From NCBI GenBank assembly GCA_038237515.1, contig JBBRYP010000015.1:3867-67866 (forward strand): 64,000 nt of DNA, given 5' to 3'. This document shows, piece by piece, positions 48,477-56,180 of the stretch (position 1 is its first letter; each line of letters starts with the position of its first letter). The notes below the pieces were generated by a model. It was not told where the DNA came from, searched no databases, and saw only the letters and a program-made list of their open reading frames with translations. This DNA comes from JBBQDZ01 sp038237515. Lineage in GTDB: Bacteria > Actinomycetota > Thermoleophilia > Gaiellales > Gaiellaceae. Position numbers and translations under genes: made by a program.

Positions 48477-50161
48477 GCCGCCCACGTTCTCCCAAGGGCC
48501 TGGTAGTCGTCAAGAGCGAGAGGCTCGCCCGTCGCGTCCAGGTGAGTGGCGTAGTACAGCGACGGGACGCCCAGGCTTGGCTTCACCCGGAGGTACGACC
48601 GCCATGCCTCGAGATGCGGAGCGCACCAGTCGTCGGTGTCGATTAGGAGCTCCGGGCACGCGGCGCGAACGACCTCCGCGCGATGACGCATCTGGGCTTC
48701 GAGCGACGGCGCGGCCGCGTCGTCGCTGCGCACCATGTCGTTCAGACGGATCATGTCGGTGACGTCGGCGAAGCCGGAGTGAGGTGTGTGCGTGATCACG
48801 AGCGCATCGGGCTTCGCCGCCTTGGCCGCGCCGTAGACGACGGCGAGCAGCTCGTGGAGCAGGACGATCCCCCAGGAGCCGCCCCGACTCGAAAGCGCGC
48901 GGCCGCTCGGCGTGCGCGCGGTGAAGTCGACCTTCAGGCCGTCGGCGTCGAGCCCGCCCGGCCCGAGCATCCGCGTCACGATCTCGCCCAGCGCGTGCCG
49001 GGCGGCGGGATTCCCGGGGTCGATGGCGAGGGGCACTCCGTCCGGGTTCCGGATGCAGAGCTCGACGGGAAGGCCCTCCGGGTCCCACGCCTTCCACCAC
49101 AGCAGCACGTGCTGGCCGCGCGCTCGCCTCGCCGCGATCCACCGCTTGAGGTCGGGCCACTTCTCGCGGTCGGGCATGCAGGTTCCGTACGACTCCTGCC
49201 ACTTGTCGTCGAGGACGACGGTGCCGGGAACGAGGCCGTTCTGCTCGAGGTGATCCAGGAAAGCGTCGTAGTCAGCCTGCGTGGCGCGATCGGACGCCAT
49301 TCCGCCCTCGCTGGCCGCAAGGTGACGCTGCGCCCCCCAGCCGCAGAAGATCGGCTCGCTCCACCAGGCCGGGCGCGCGCACCCGTCCGGAGGCGGAGCC
49401 AGCCCGCGGGCGGCGAGCTCCTCGCGATGGCGCCGTAGCCCCGCGTACGGATCGGCGGCACCCGGTGTCAGCAGCACCGCCGGCGCGTGAAACTCGCCGT
49501 CCACAGATGTGTGGCCCTCGTACTCGAGCGAGAGGCTGAACGCGGAGCCGGCGGGGCGGTAGGCGAGCTCGACGAATCTCAGCTCCTCGATCGGGGCCGC
49601 GATGCCGAGGCCGAGCCCGTCGCCCGCGGGGCTCGCGAGCGAGAACCAGAGCGGCGCGGGCGTGAAGAACCAGTGGCCGCGCCCGGGCTCGCCGTCGCCG
49701 GAAACGCCGATCACCGCCGGCTCCGTCGCCGGGCGGATCGGCCGATCGGGGTCTTCGGGGTTCGGGGAGAAGAGCGTGCGAAAGCTCGACCCGCTCGGCA
49801 GGAAGCCGCTCGGCGCGCCCGGGATCAGCGAATGCCCGCCGAGCAGGTGGACCGTGACGAGGTCGCCCCGTCCCCGCACCCAGGCCCGCACCTCGATCCC
49901 ATCCTCTCCGCAGGCGAGCGTCACGCCGGCGCGCTCCCAACGGGTCGAGCGCCGCTCGATCTCGAACGTCGCGACCGGCCCGTCCACGGCTCGCGGCGCG
50001 AGCATCGAGAGAGTTTCGTCCGGCCCCTCGACCGTGTCGAGGGCCGCGAGCGGGCGCAGCGTGAGCCAGTGCTCGCCGGCGCGCGAGGAGAGGGTGGCGC
50101 GCAGGCCGTCGGGGGAGAGCTTCAGCCGGTAGGCCGCCGCCTCGACGCTCAGTCCGCTCAC
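48443..50161 (-). CDS. Glycoside hydrolase, clan GH-D-like (GH36/GH31-type barrel)
   Basis: 572 residues from GTG. An N-terminal beta-sandwich (about 1-265) is followed by a TIM barrel: GTVVLDDKWQESYG, HVLLWWKAWDPEGLP, LDADGLKVDFTARTP with the probable nucleophile Asp in LKVDF, LLHELLAVVYGAAKAAKPDA, HSGFADVTDMIRLND and LIDTDDWCAPHLEAW. The layout resembles alpha-galactosidase/raffinose-synthase relatives (clan D). The specific glycosidic bond is unknown; galK at the end of the operon is compatible with alpha-galactosidase. No signal peptide. GTG overlaps the MBL gene stop. Confidence 0.75.
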   Translation of the reverse strand: MSGLSVEAAAYRLKLSPDGLRATLSSRAGEHWLTLRPLAALDTVEGPDETLSMLAPRAVDGPVATFEIERRSTRWERAGVTLACGEDGIEVRAWVRGRGDLVTVHLLGGHSLIPGAPSGFLPSGSSFRTLFSPNPEDPDRPIRPATEPAVIGVSGDGEPGRGHWFFTPAPLWFSLASPAGDGLGLGIAAPIEELRFVELAYRPAGSAFSLSLEYEGHTSVDGEFHAPAVLLTPGAADPYAGLRRHREELAARGLAPPPDGCARPAWWSEPIFCGWGAQRHLAASEGGMASDRATQADYDAFLDHLEQNGLVPGTVVLDDKWQESYGTCMPDREKWPDLKRWIAARRARGQHVLLWWKAWDPEGLPVELCIRNPDGVPLAIDPGNPAARHALGEIVTRMLGPGGLDADGLKVDFTARTPSGRALSSRGGSWGIVLLHELLAVVYGAAKAAKPDALVITHTPHSGFADVTDMIRLNDMVRSDDAAAPSLEAQMRHRAEVVRAACPELLIDTDDWCAPHLEAWRSYLRVKPSLGVPSLYYATHLDATGEPLALDDYQALGRTWAAWKRSRSPSSA

Positions 50162-51987
50162 TCCACGTCGACCAGGGCCTCGGCCTGCTGCCCGAACGCC
50201 ACGTCCCCCACCGTCAGGTCGGCCGCGACGCGCGCGCGCCGCACCGGCTGGGCATCGACCGGAGGCGTGACGGCGAAGGTGAGGCTCGCCTCCGCGTGCT
50301 GCCCGAGCTCCACCGCGCGGCGCTCGGGAGCTGTAGTCCACCCGGTGGGCACGACCAGACGCACACAGGTCCGCTCCGGGCGGTCGAAAGGGTTGCGGAC
50401 GGCGACGTCGAGGTGGAGGGCCGTTCCAGGCCGCGCCGTCGACCGGTATGGCTCGATCCTGGCCCCGAATCCCTCGCCGCCGAAGTCGACGTCCTCGAGC
50501 GGCAGCAGCTCGCGGTGCAGCTCCGCCAGCCGCGTCCCGTCCGCGAGGAGACGCTGGAGGTACTCGTCCGTCACCTCCCGCGGGGGCCAGTGGCCGCTGA
50601 GGATGATGTCGGGCCGCAGGGATTGGTAGAGCTCGGCGCTGCGCACGTAGTCGTCGATCCGGAAGCGGTTCCGATACTGGTAGTTGAGGACGTCGCGACC
50701 CGCCGCGCCGCTCGCCGCCTGCTGGTCGCCGGTGGCGAGGATGCGGCGGCCGTCGACCTCGAAGGAGACCGCGGCCGCGTAGAGCGTGTGACCGGGCAGC
50801 GGGTGGGTCGTCAGCTCGTACTCCCGCCAGGGAAACGGAACCCCCGATGGCAGCGCCCGGTCGACGCCCACCGGGTCGTACCAGAGGCAGGGGAGGTCGT
50901 AGCGCCGCGGATCCTCGAGGACGGCCGCGACGTTGTCGGGCGACCACACCTCGGTTCCCTCCACCTCCCGCAGGAGATTGATCCCGGCGACGTGGTCGTC
51001 GTGGTAATGCGTCGGGACGACCACCTCGATCCGCTCGACCCCGTGGTCGCGCCGGAGCGAGTCGAGCGGCCAGAGCAGCGGCCTGCGGGCGCTCCGCTCG
51101 GTGCTCGGGGTGGCGCCGGTCGCCAGGTCGTAGCCGAAGTCGACGAGGAGCGCCGCGCCCGACTCCGAGAGCAGCGCGTAGGTGGTCGCGAAGCTCGTGC
51201 GGCTGCGAAGCAAGTGGGGCGTCACAGGCTGCCACGGCTGCCGCACCCATTCCTCGAGGTCCCATGGCGTCTCGAGGCGCAGGTCGACGAGCTCCTGGAG
51301 GCGCGCTCGCAGATCTCCGAGTGCCTGCTGCGGCTCGCGAATCGGGTCGCCGTGGGACGGGAGCAGGAGCTCCGGGCCCTGCTCGGCGAGCACGGCGCAC
51401 GACACGCTGGTCGCGACCTGACCCTCGACGCCCGTGTACGACCACTGCGTCGCAGCGAGCGACCACACCTTCCCGACGCCGTAGACGAGGTCGCCGGTAA
51501 ATCCGAGCAGCTGCCCCTCCACGTCGACGAGATAGGTGACGGAGCCGACGGTGTGACCCGGGGTGGGAAGCGTGTAAACGTCGAAACCTCCGTATCTCCG
51601 CGTTCGGTACTCCGCGACCTCCCCCGCGACCGGCACGGGTTCCACCAGCGAGAACCGATCCTGCCTGAGGTCATAGTCGTTGTCGATCTGGCGACACGCC
51701 CACCGGCGGTCGACATCCACGACGAGCTCCCGCTCGACCGGCGGAACCCAGATCCGGATTCCGGCCGCCGCCGCCCGCTCGAGCCCCTGGAGCTGATCGC
51801 GATGGTGGTGGGTCAGCAGGACGTCGGTGACTCGCTCGATCCCGAGATCGGCGAGCTGGTCGAGAATCGCTCCCGCACCGAAGTCAACGAGAATCGCCTC
51901 GCTGCCCGATCGGAGGGCGTAGACGTTGCAGGTGTCGCGGAAGGAGTGGACGCCGGCTGCTACCTCGACAGGGCGCGAGCCGGGCAT
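50158..51987 (-). CDS. Tandem metallo-beta-lactamase-fold hydrolase
   Basis: 609 residues with two MBL domains in one chain. Domain 1 (about 10-235): LLTHHHRDQLQGL is a variant of HxHxDH, then TPGHTVGSV, FTGDLVYG and LLPSHGDP. Domain 2 (about 265-500): VPTHYHDDHVAGI is canonical, then LPGHTLYAA, LATGDQQA and LSGHWPP. The final 110 residues form a beta-sandwich (HLDVAVRNPFDRPERTCVRL). Domain 1 has Gln where the His of DH is usual, so it may be metal-altered. Function in glycan degradation is unknown. TAGACT ends 9 nt before the ATG. First gene of the MBL-glycosidase-LacI operon. Confidence 0.8.
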   Translation of the reverse strand: MPGSRPVEVAAGVHSFRDTCNVYALRSGSEAILVDFGAGAILDQLADLGIERVTDVLLTHHHRDQLQGLERAAAAGIRIWVPPVERELVVDVDRRWACRQIDNDYDLRQDRFSLVEPVPVAGEVAEYRTRRYGGFDVYTLPTPGHTVGSVTYLVDVEGQLLGFTGDLVYGVGKVWSLAATQWSYTGVEGQVATSVSCAVLAEQGPELLLPSHGDPIREPQQALGDLRARLQELVDLRLETPWDLEEWVRQPWQPVTPHLLRSRTSFATTYALLSESGAALLVDFGYDLATGATPSTERSARRPLLWPLDSLRRDHGVERIEVVVPTHYHDDHVAGINLLREVEGTEVWSPDNVAAVLEDPRRYDLPCLWYDPVGVDRALPSGVPFPWREYELTTHPLPGHTLYAAAVSFEVDGRRILATGDQQAASGAAGRDVLNYQYRNRFRIDDYVRSAELYQSLRPDIILSGHWPPREVTDEYLQRLLADGTRLAELHRELLPLEDVDFGGEGFGARIEPYRSTARPGTALHLDVAVRNPFDRPERTCVRLVVPTGWTTAPERRAVELGQHAEASLTFAVTPPVDAQPVRRARVAADLTVGDVAFGQQAEALVDVE

Positions 51988-52021
51988 CGGAGGGCGAGTC
52001 TAGCCCCGGTTCCGGGCGATG

Positions 52022-52060
52022 TGGGAACGATTGCATCCCACGCTCCGGCCGGGTTAGATT
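52022..52060 (+). promoter_or_regulatory. LacI-family operator and leaderless promoter before the importer ATPase
   Basis: TGGGAACGATTGCA (52022-52035) fits TGnnAnCGnTnnCA exactly and matches the 47353 site at TGG.AACG.T..CA. It overlaps a weak -35 (TTGCAT, 52031-52036), 18 bp before TAGATT (52055-52060), which is 6 nt from ATG 52067. The 79-bp divergent region also serves the leftward tandem-MBL gene, so one repressor could control both. Confidence 0.75.
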
Positions 52061-52066
52061 GCAGCG

Positions 52067-53245
52067 ATGGGCCAGATCGTGATCGAGAACGTGCGAAAGG
52101 AGTTCGCCGGGGGCGTGGTCGCCGTGGACGATGTCAGCCTCGCGATCGGTGAGGGTGAGTTCATGGTGCTGGTCGGTCCGTCCGGCTGTGGTAAGACGAC
52201 GCTGCTCCGCTCGATCGGAGGGCTCGAGAAGGTCACGGGGGGCCGGATCATGATCGGCGATCGGGACGTGACGAGGGTGGCGCCCGCCGCCCGCGATGTC
52301 GCGATGGTCTTCCAGAACTACGCCCTCTACCCGCACATGACCGTGCGCAAGAACCTCGGCTATGGGCTGCGCGTGCGGCGGACGCCGAAGAAGGAGATCG
52401 CGCAGCGGGTAGGCGAGGTGGCGAAGATGCTCGGGCTGGACGAGTTGCTCGATCGCCGGCCCGGAGCCCTCTCGGGCGGCCAGCAGCAGCGGGTCGCGAT
52501 GGGGCGCGCGATCATCCGCGAGCCCGCCGCGTTCCTCATGGACGAGCCGCTGTCGAACCTCGACGCGAAGCTTCGCGTCACCATGCGCACCTCGCTGCAG
52601 AAGCTGCACTCGCAGCTCAAGACGACCACCGTCTACGTCACCCACGATCAGGTCGAGGCAATGACGCTCGGGGAACGCGTCGCGGTGATGCACGACGGCC
52701 GGATCCAGCAGGTCGACGTGCCGCAGCGTCTCTACGAGGAGCCGACGAACATCTTCGTCGCCGCGTTCATCGGATCGCCCGCCATGAACCTCGTCAGCGC
52801 CACGCTCACGGGGGACACCGTTTCCTTCGGGAGCATCACGCTCCCGCTCGACCGCGACCGCCGCCCGCCGGCCCCGCCGGACGGGCGGGTCGTGCTCGGC
52901 CTGCGACCCGAGGCTTTCGAGGACACGGCCTTCGCCCAGCCCGACCTGCCCCAGGTCGAGGTACGCGTCGAGGTGGTGGAGGAGCTCGGATCGGATGCCT
53001 TCCTCTTCTTCGAGGTCGACGCCCCACCCGTCATCGTCGAGGAGGCCCTGTCGGACGAAGGCGAGGAGGAGACGACGCTCCTCGCCGACGGACGAGATCG
53101 CGCGCTCTTCGGCGCGCGGGTCGACGCGAGGACCGCGGCGAAGGTCGGAGATCCGATCAAGCTCGCAGTCGATCCCTCGCGCTTCTACTTCTTCTCGTCG
53201 GAGACGGGCGAGAGCCTGCTCGGCCGCGCGGCGCCCGCTGTGTGA
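52067..53245 (+). CDS. Carbohydrate ABC transporter ATPase (MalK/UgpC/MsmX type)
   Basis: 392 residues. Walker A GPSGCGKTT (38-46), Q-loop FQNYALYPHM, signature LSGGQQQRVAMGRA, Walker B FLMDEPLSNLDA, H-loop YVTHDQVEAMTLG, then a C-terminal OB-fold (TOBE) regulatory domain from about residue 245, including LGLRPEAFE. An acidic insert (ALSDEGEEETTLL) lies near 335. It energises the CUT1 importer whose other subunits are encoded at 44072-47311. Leaderless-type promoter. Its stop overlaps the next gene (GTGTGA). Confidence 0.92.
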   Translation: MGQIVIENVRKEFAGGVVAVDDVSLAIGEGEFMVLVGPSGCGKTTLLRSIGGLEKVTGGRIMIGDRDVTRVAPAARDVAMVFQNYALYPHMTVRKNLGYGLRVRRTPKKEIAQRVGEVAKMLGLDELLDRRPGALSGGQQQRVAMGRAIIREPAAFLMDEPLSNLDAKLRVTMRTSLQKLHSQLKTTTVYVTHDQVEAMTLGERVAVMHDGRIQQVDVPQRLYEEPTNIFVAAFIGSPAMNLVSATLTGDTVSFGSITLPLDRDRRPPAPPDGRVVLGLRPEAFEDTAFAQPDLPQVEVRVEVVEELGSDAFLFFEVDAPPVIVEEALSDEGEEETTLLADGRDRALFGARVDARTAAKVGDPIKLAVDPSRFYFFSSETGESLLGRAAPAV

Positions 53246-54081
53246 CGCCGTACGTAGTCTGCGTGGGCCTCGCCACGCGCGACACGATTCTCGCCGTACC
53301 GCGACATCCGGGGGCCGACGACCTCGTCATGGCGACCGATCTCGCCGTCGCCGGCGGCGGTCCTGCGGCGACTGCCGCGGTCGCCCTGGGCCGGCTCGGC
53401 ATCCCCACCTTCTTCGTCGGAGCCGTCGGCGACGACGATGCTGGCAGCTTCATTCGCGAGGGGCTGGAGCACGAGGGGGTCGACGTTTCGGAGGTGATCG
53501 TCGTCCCCGCCGGACGCTCGGGCCAGAGCGCGATCCTCGTCGGCTCGGGGACGCGCTCGATCGCGGCCTTCCGCGGCCGGCCGGCCGGGTTCGAGCTGGG
53601 TCCGCGGGCGCGGGAGCTGTGCCTCGGCGCCGCGTGGGTGCACGTCGACCAGACCGGCTACGGGCCTGTGTGCGAATTGCGGGGCAGGATCAACCTCTCG
53701 ATCGACGGCGGCAACGAGATCGAAGGGCTGGACCTGCGCGACGTCGCCCTCTACGGGCCGACGGAGTCGAGCCTGCGGGAGCGATTCGGCACCGCCGACG
53801 GAGCTCTCGCAGCGGGTGCAGGGCTCGTGGTCGTGACCCGCGGGGCTCGAGGAAGCGTCGCGTACACACGCGACGGGCAGGTTGTCGTCGCGCCCGCCCG
53901 ACCAGTCGCTGCGGTCAGCACGCTGGGCGCCGGCGACGTCTTCCACGGGGCGTTGCTCGCCCAACTCGTGCAGGGTGCCCCGCTGCGTGACGCGCTCGCT
54001 TTCGCGAACGCGTGCGCAGCGCTTTCCTGCCGGGCGCTCGACGGCCGTTCGGCGATCCCGAGGGCGGACGAGGTCGAATGA
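53242..54081 (+). CDS. PfkB-family carbohydrate kinase, YihV-like
   Basis: 279 residues. GGGPAATAAVALGRLG and VGAVGDDDAGSFI at the N-terminus, SGQSAILV, VVTRGARGSVAY and STLGAGDVFHGALLAQL with the catalytic Asp and anion hole (GAGD). GGGPAATAA, GDDD.G, S.QSAI.V and GAGDVFHGAL are also landmarks of YihV, the 6-deoxy-6-sulfofructose kinase, and fit it better than fructokinase or ribokinase as I recall them. It probably phosphorylates C1 of a ketose (or ketose 6-phosphate). Cotranscribed with the importer ATPase and a GH13 enzyme. Confidence 0.85.
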   Translation: MTPYVVCVGLATRDTILAVPRHPGADDLVMATDLAVAGGGPAATAAVALGRLGIPTFFVGAVGDDDAGSFIREGLEHEGVDVSEVIVVPAGRSGQSAILVGSGTRSIAAFRGRPAGFELGPRARELCLGAAWVHVDQTGYGPVCELRGRINLSIDGGNEIEGLDLRDVALYGPTESSLRERFGTADGALAAGAGLVVVTRGARGSVAYTRDGQVVVAPARPVAAVSTLGAGDVFHGALLAQLVQGAPLRDALAFANACAALSCRALDGRSAIPRADEVE

Positions 54082-55613
54082 CTCCGTGGTGGCGCAGCGC
54101 CGTCTTCTACGAGATCTACATTCGCAGCTTTGCCGACTCCGACGGCGACGGGCTCGGCGACCTTCCCGGGATTCGCTCGCGCCTCCCCTACCTGCGCGAG
54201 CTTGGGGTCGACGCGCTCTGGCTGACGCCGTTCTACCCCTCGCCGGATGCCGACCACGGCTACGACGTCGCCGACTACGTGGACGTCGATCCGCGCTTCG
54301 GCACGCTCGCCGACTTCGACGGCCTGATCGGAGACGCACACGACCTCGGCTTGCGCGTCGTCCTCGACGTCGTCCCCAACCACACGTCGAGCGCACATCC
54401 GTGGTTCCGGAACGCAATCTCGAGACCCGATCACGAAGACCGGTCCCGCTATGTGTTTCGCGCCGCCCGGGAAGGCGGGCCTCCCAACAACTGGCCCTCC
54501 GTCTTCGGAGGCTCCGCCTGGACGCTGGACGAGGCGAGCGGCGACTACTACCTCCACCTCTTCGCGCCAGAGCAGCCCGACCTCGACTGGCACCGGGAAA
54601 TCGTCCGGACCGACTTCGAGCACGTCCTCCGCTTCTGGCTCGACCGGGGCGTCGACGGCTTCCGGATCGACGTCGCCCACGGCCTCTTCAAGGATCCAGA
54701 GCTCCGCGACGAGGCCGAGCCCTTTCCGGAGACCGTCTTCTCGTCTGACTGGCGGCGCGCGATCGACCGTCCGGAGCTGCACCCGCTCTACCGCGGCTGG
54801 CGGCGGCTCGTCGACGCGTATCCCGGCGAACGGATGCTGGTCGGCGAGGTCGTCTTCTCCGACCCGGCGCGCGTCGTGGCCTACGTGCGCCCGGACGAGC
54901 TGCACCTGGCGTTCAACTTCACGCTGCTGTTCGAGCCTTGGGACGCAAACGGGATGCGCGAGGCGATCGACCGCTCCCGCGCCGCGCTCGCTCCGGTCGG
55001 CGCGACCGCCACGTGGGTGCTCGAGAACCACGACGTCGCGCGGCTGCCGACGCGCTACGGAAGCCTCCGGCGGGCCCGCGCCGCCGCGCTGCTCCTGCTC
55101 GCGCTGCCCGGGCCGGCCTTCCTGTACGCCGGCCAGGAGCTCGGGCTCGAGGAGGTCGATCTGCCGGACGAGCTGCGCCAGGATCCGGTGTTCTTCCGCA
55201 CCCATGGAGGCCGCGAGGGCCGTGACGGGTGCCGCGTGCCGATCCCGTGGACCGAGAACATGCCGGGTTTCGGCTTCACCGACGGCCGACCGTGGCTACC
55301 GATACCGGAACGGTGGGCGGGCGCGAGCGTGGCCGCGCAGGCAGCGGACGGCGGCTCGACGCTGATGCTCTTCCGGTCGGCTCTGGCGCTCCGGCGGGCA
55401 AGCGAGGCGCTCAGCGGCGAGAGCTTCTCGTGGTGTGAGAGCTCCGCCGGCTCGCTCGTCTTCGAGCGTTCGGCGGCGGGCGAGACGATCGCCTGCGCGG
55501 TCAACCTGGGTGCCGGCCCACTCAAGCTGCCGGCCGGTGAGCTGTTGCTCGGCAGCGAGCCGGCGATCGACGGCCGGTTGCCCCCGGACGCCTCAGCCTG
55601 GGTGCGGACGTAG
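54078..55613 (+). CDS. Alpha-glucosidase/oligosaccharide hydrolase, GH13
   Basis: 511 residues of GH13. VFYEIYIRSFADSDGDGLGD (typical oligo-1,6-glucosidase-like start), DVVPNHTS, GFRIDVAHGL with the nucleophile Asp, LVGEVVF with the Glu, and VLENHDVARLPTRYG with the transition-state Asp. Domain C is short and lies at the end. It cleaves alpha-glucosidic bonds in the cytoplasm. ATG overlaps the kinase stop. Ends the rightward operon. Confidence 0.92.
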   Translation: MTPWWRSAVFYEIYIRSFADSDGDGLGDLPGIRSRLPYLRELGVDALWLTPFYPSPDADHGYDVADYVDVDPRFGTLADFDGLIGDAHDLGLRVVLDVVPNHTSSAHPWFRNAISRPDHEDRSRYVFRAAREGGPPNNWPSVFGGSAWTLDEASGDYYLHLFAPEQPDLDWHREIVRTDFEHVLRFWLDRGVDGFRIDVAHGLFKDPELRDEAEPFPETVFSSDWRRAIDRPELHPLYRGWRRLVDAYPGERMLVGEVVFSDPARVVAYVRPDELHLAFNFTLLFEPWDANGMREAIDRSRAALAPVGATATWVLENHDVARLPTRYGSLRRARAAALLLLALPGPAFLYAGQELGLEEVDLPDELRQDPVFFRTHGGREGRDGCRVPIPWTENMPGFGFTDGRPWLPIPERWAGASVAAQAADGGSTLMLFRSALALRRASEALSGESFSWCESSAGSLVFERSAAGETIACAVNLGAGPLKLPAGELLLGSEPAIDGRLPPDASAWVRT

Positions 55614-56180
55614 CGAGGCTGGCTGTCGCCGAACCCTTCGGCGGGCATTCGATCGATCGCATGCCGAGCTGGTCACTCCTCGAGCCTGCGTCATTCGCAT
55701 GCAGCGATAGCCGTGAAAGCCGACGGCGAACCCTCCGATCAGGACGAACTCGGCCCCGTGTACATGAAGCTCGAAGAACGTCGAAGAAGCGCGGGGGCGT
55801 GTGCTCGCGGGGTAGATCTTCAGGTCTCACGCACACCCCGAGATCTTCCGTATGCGGCGGCCCCGCCGTGGGCCGATGGGACGACCCGTGTAGCTGAGAT
55901 TGGCGACCTCGTGCTGGCGCTCGTCCCCGGTCGTCCGGCGAAAGCCTCGCGAAGCTCGCGCGCCGACTGTTCGGCCGCAGCTTGCGCGGCAGCCGCGCGG
56001 TTTCACTCCAGCTCGCGGGAACGCCGCCGAAAGCAGGTTCATGTTGTCTCGGATTTTCGGCACCGCAGGAACGTCGGCAGAGCCATCCAGGCAGCGCTCG
56101 TGCCAGGGTGGCTGTTCATCCATCGCGACGTCGGCAGTCCGAATCCTTCGCGCCTCGATATCCGTCGCTAGAGTCGCCGA
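55614..56180. other. Interval with degraded sequence only
   Basis: No intact gene in 567 bp. A minus-strand stretch at about 55699-55790 reads FELHVHGAEFVLIGGFAVGF and HGYRCMRMTQ, resembling the beginning of a nucleotidyltransferase of the AbiEii/DUF6036 type (YVLIGGLAV.AHGY pattern), without any start or C-terminal part. A TAGAGT box closes the interval. The 152-residue rightward open frame at 55713-56171 has no family-like features. Confidence 0.4.
56169..56174 (+). promoter_or_regulatory. -10 box TAGAGT for a leaderless methyltransferase
   Basis: TAGAGT ends 6 nt before GTG 56181, again with no Shine-Dalgarno sequence. Confidence 0.45.

Noticed and set aside
48443..51466. One 1007-residue fusion of glycosidase with upstream sequence
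   Set aside because: The first 435 codons are out-of-frame shadow of the MBL gene; the GTG at 50161 overlapping the MBL stop is the real start.
55713..56171. 152-codon rightward open frame
   Set aside because: Composition is that of a random GC-rich frame (Arg/Ala/Ser), no motif, and it ends just before a promoter-like box.
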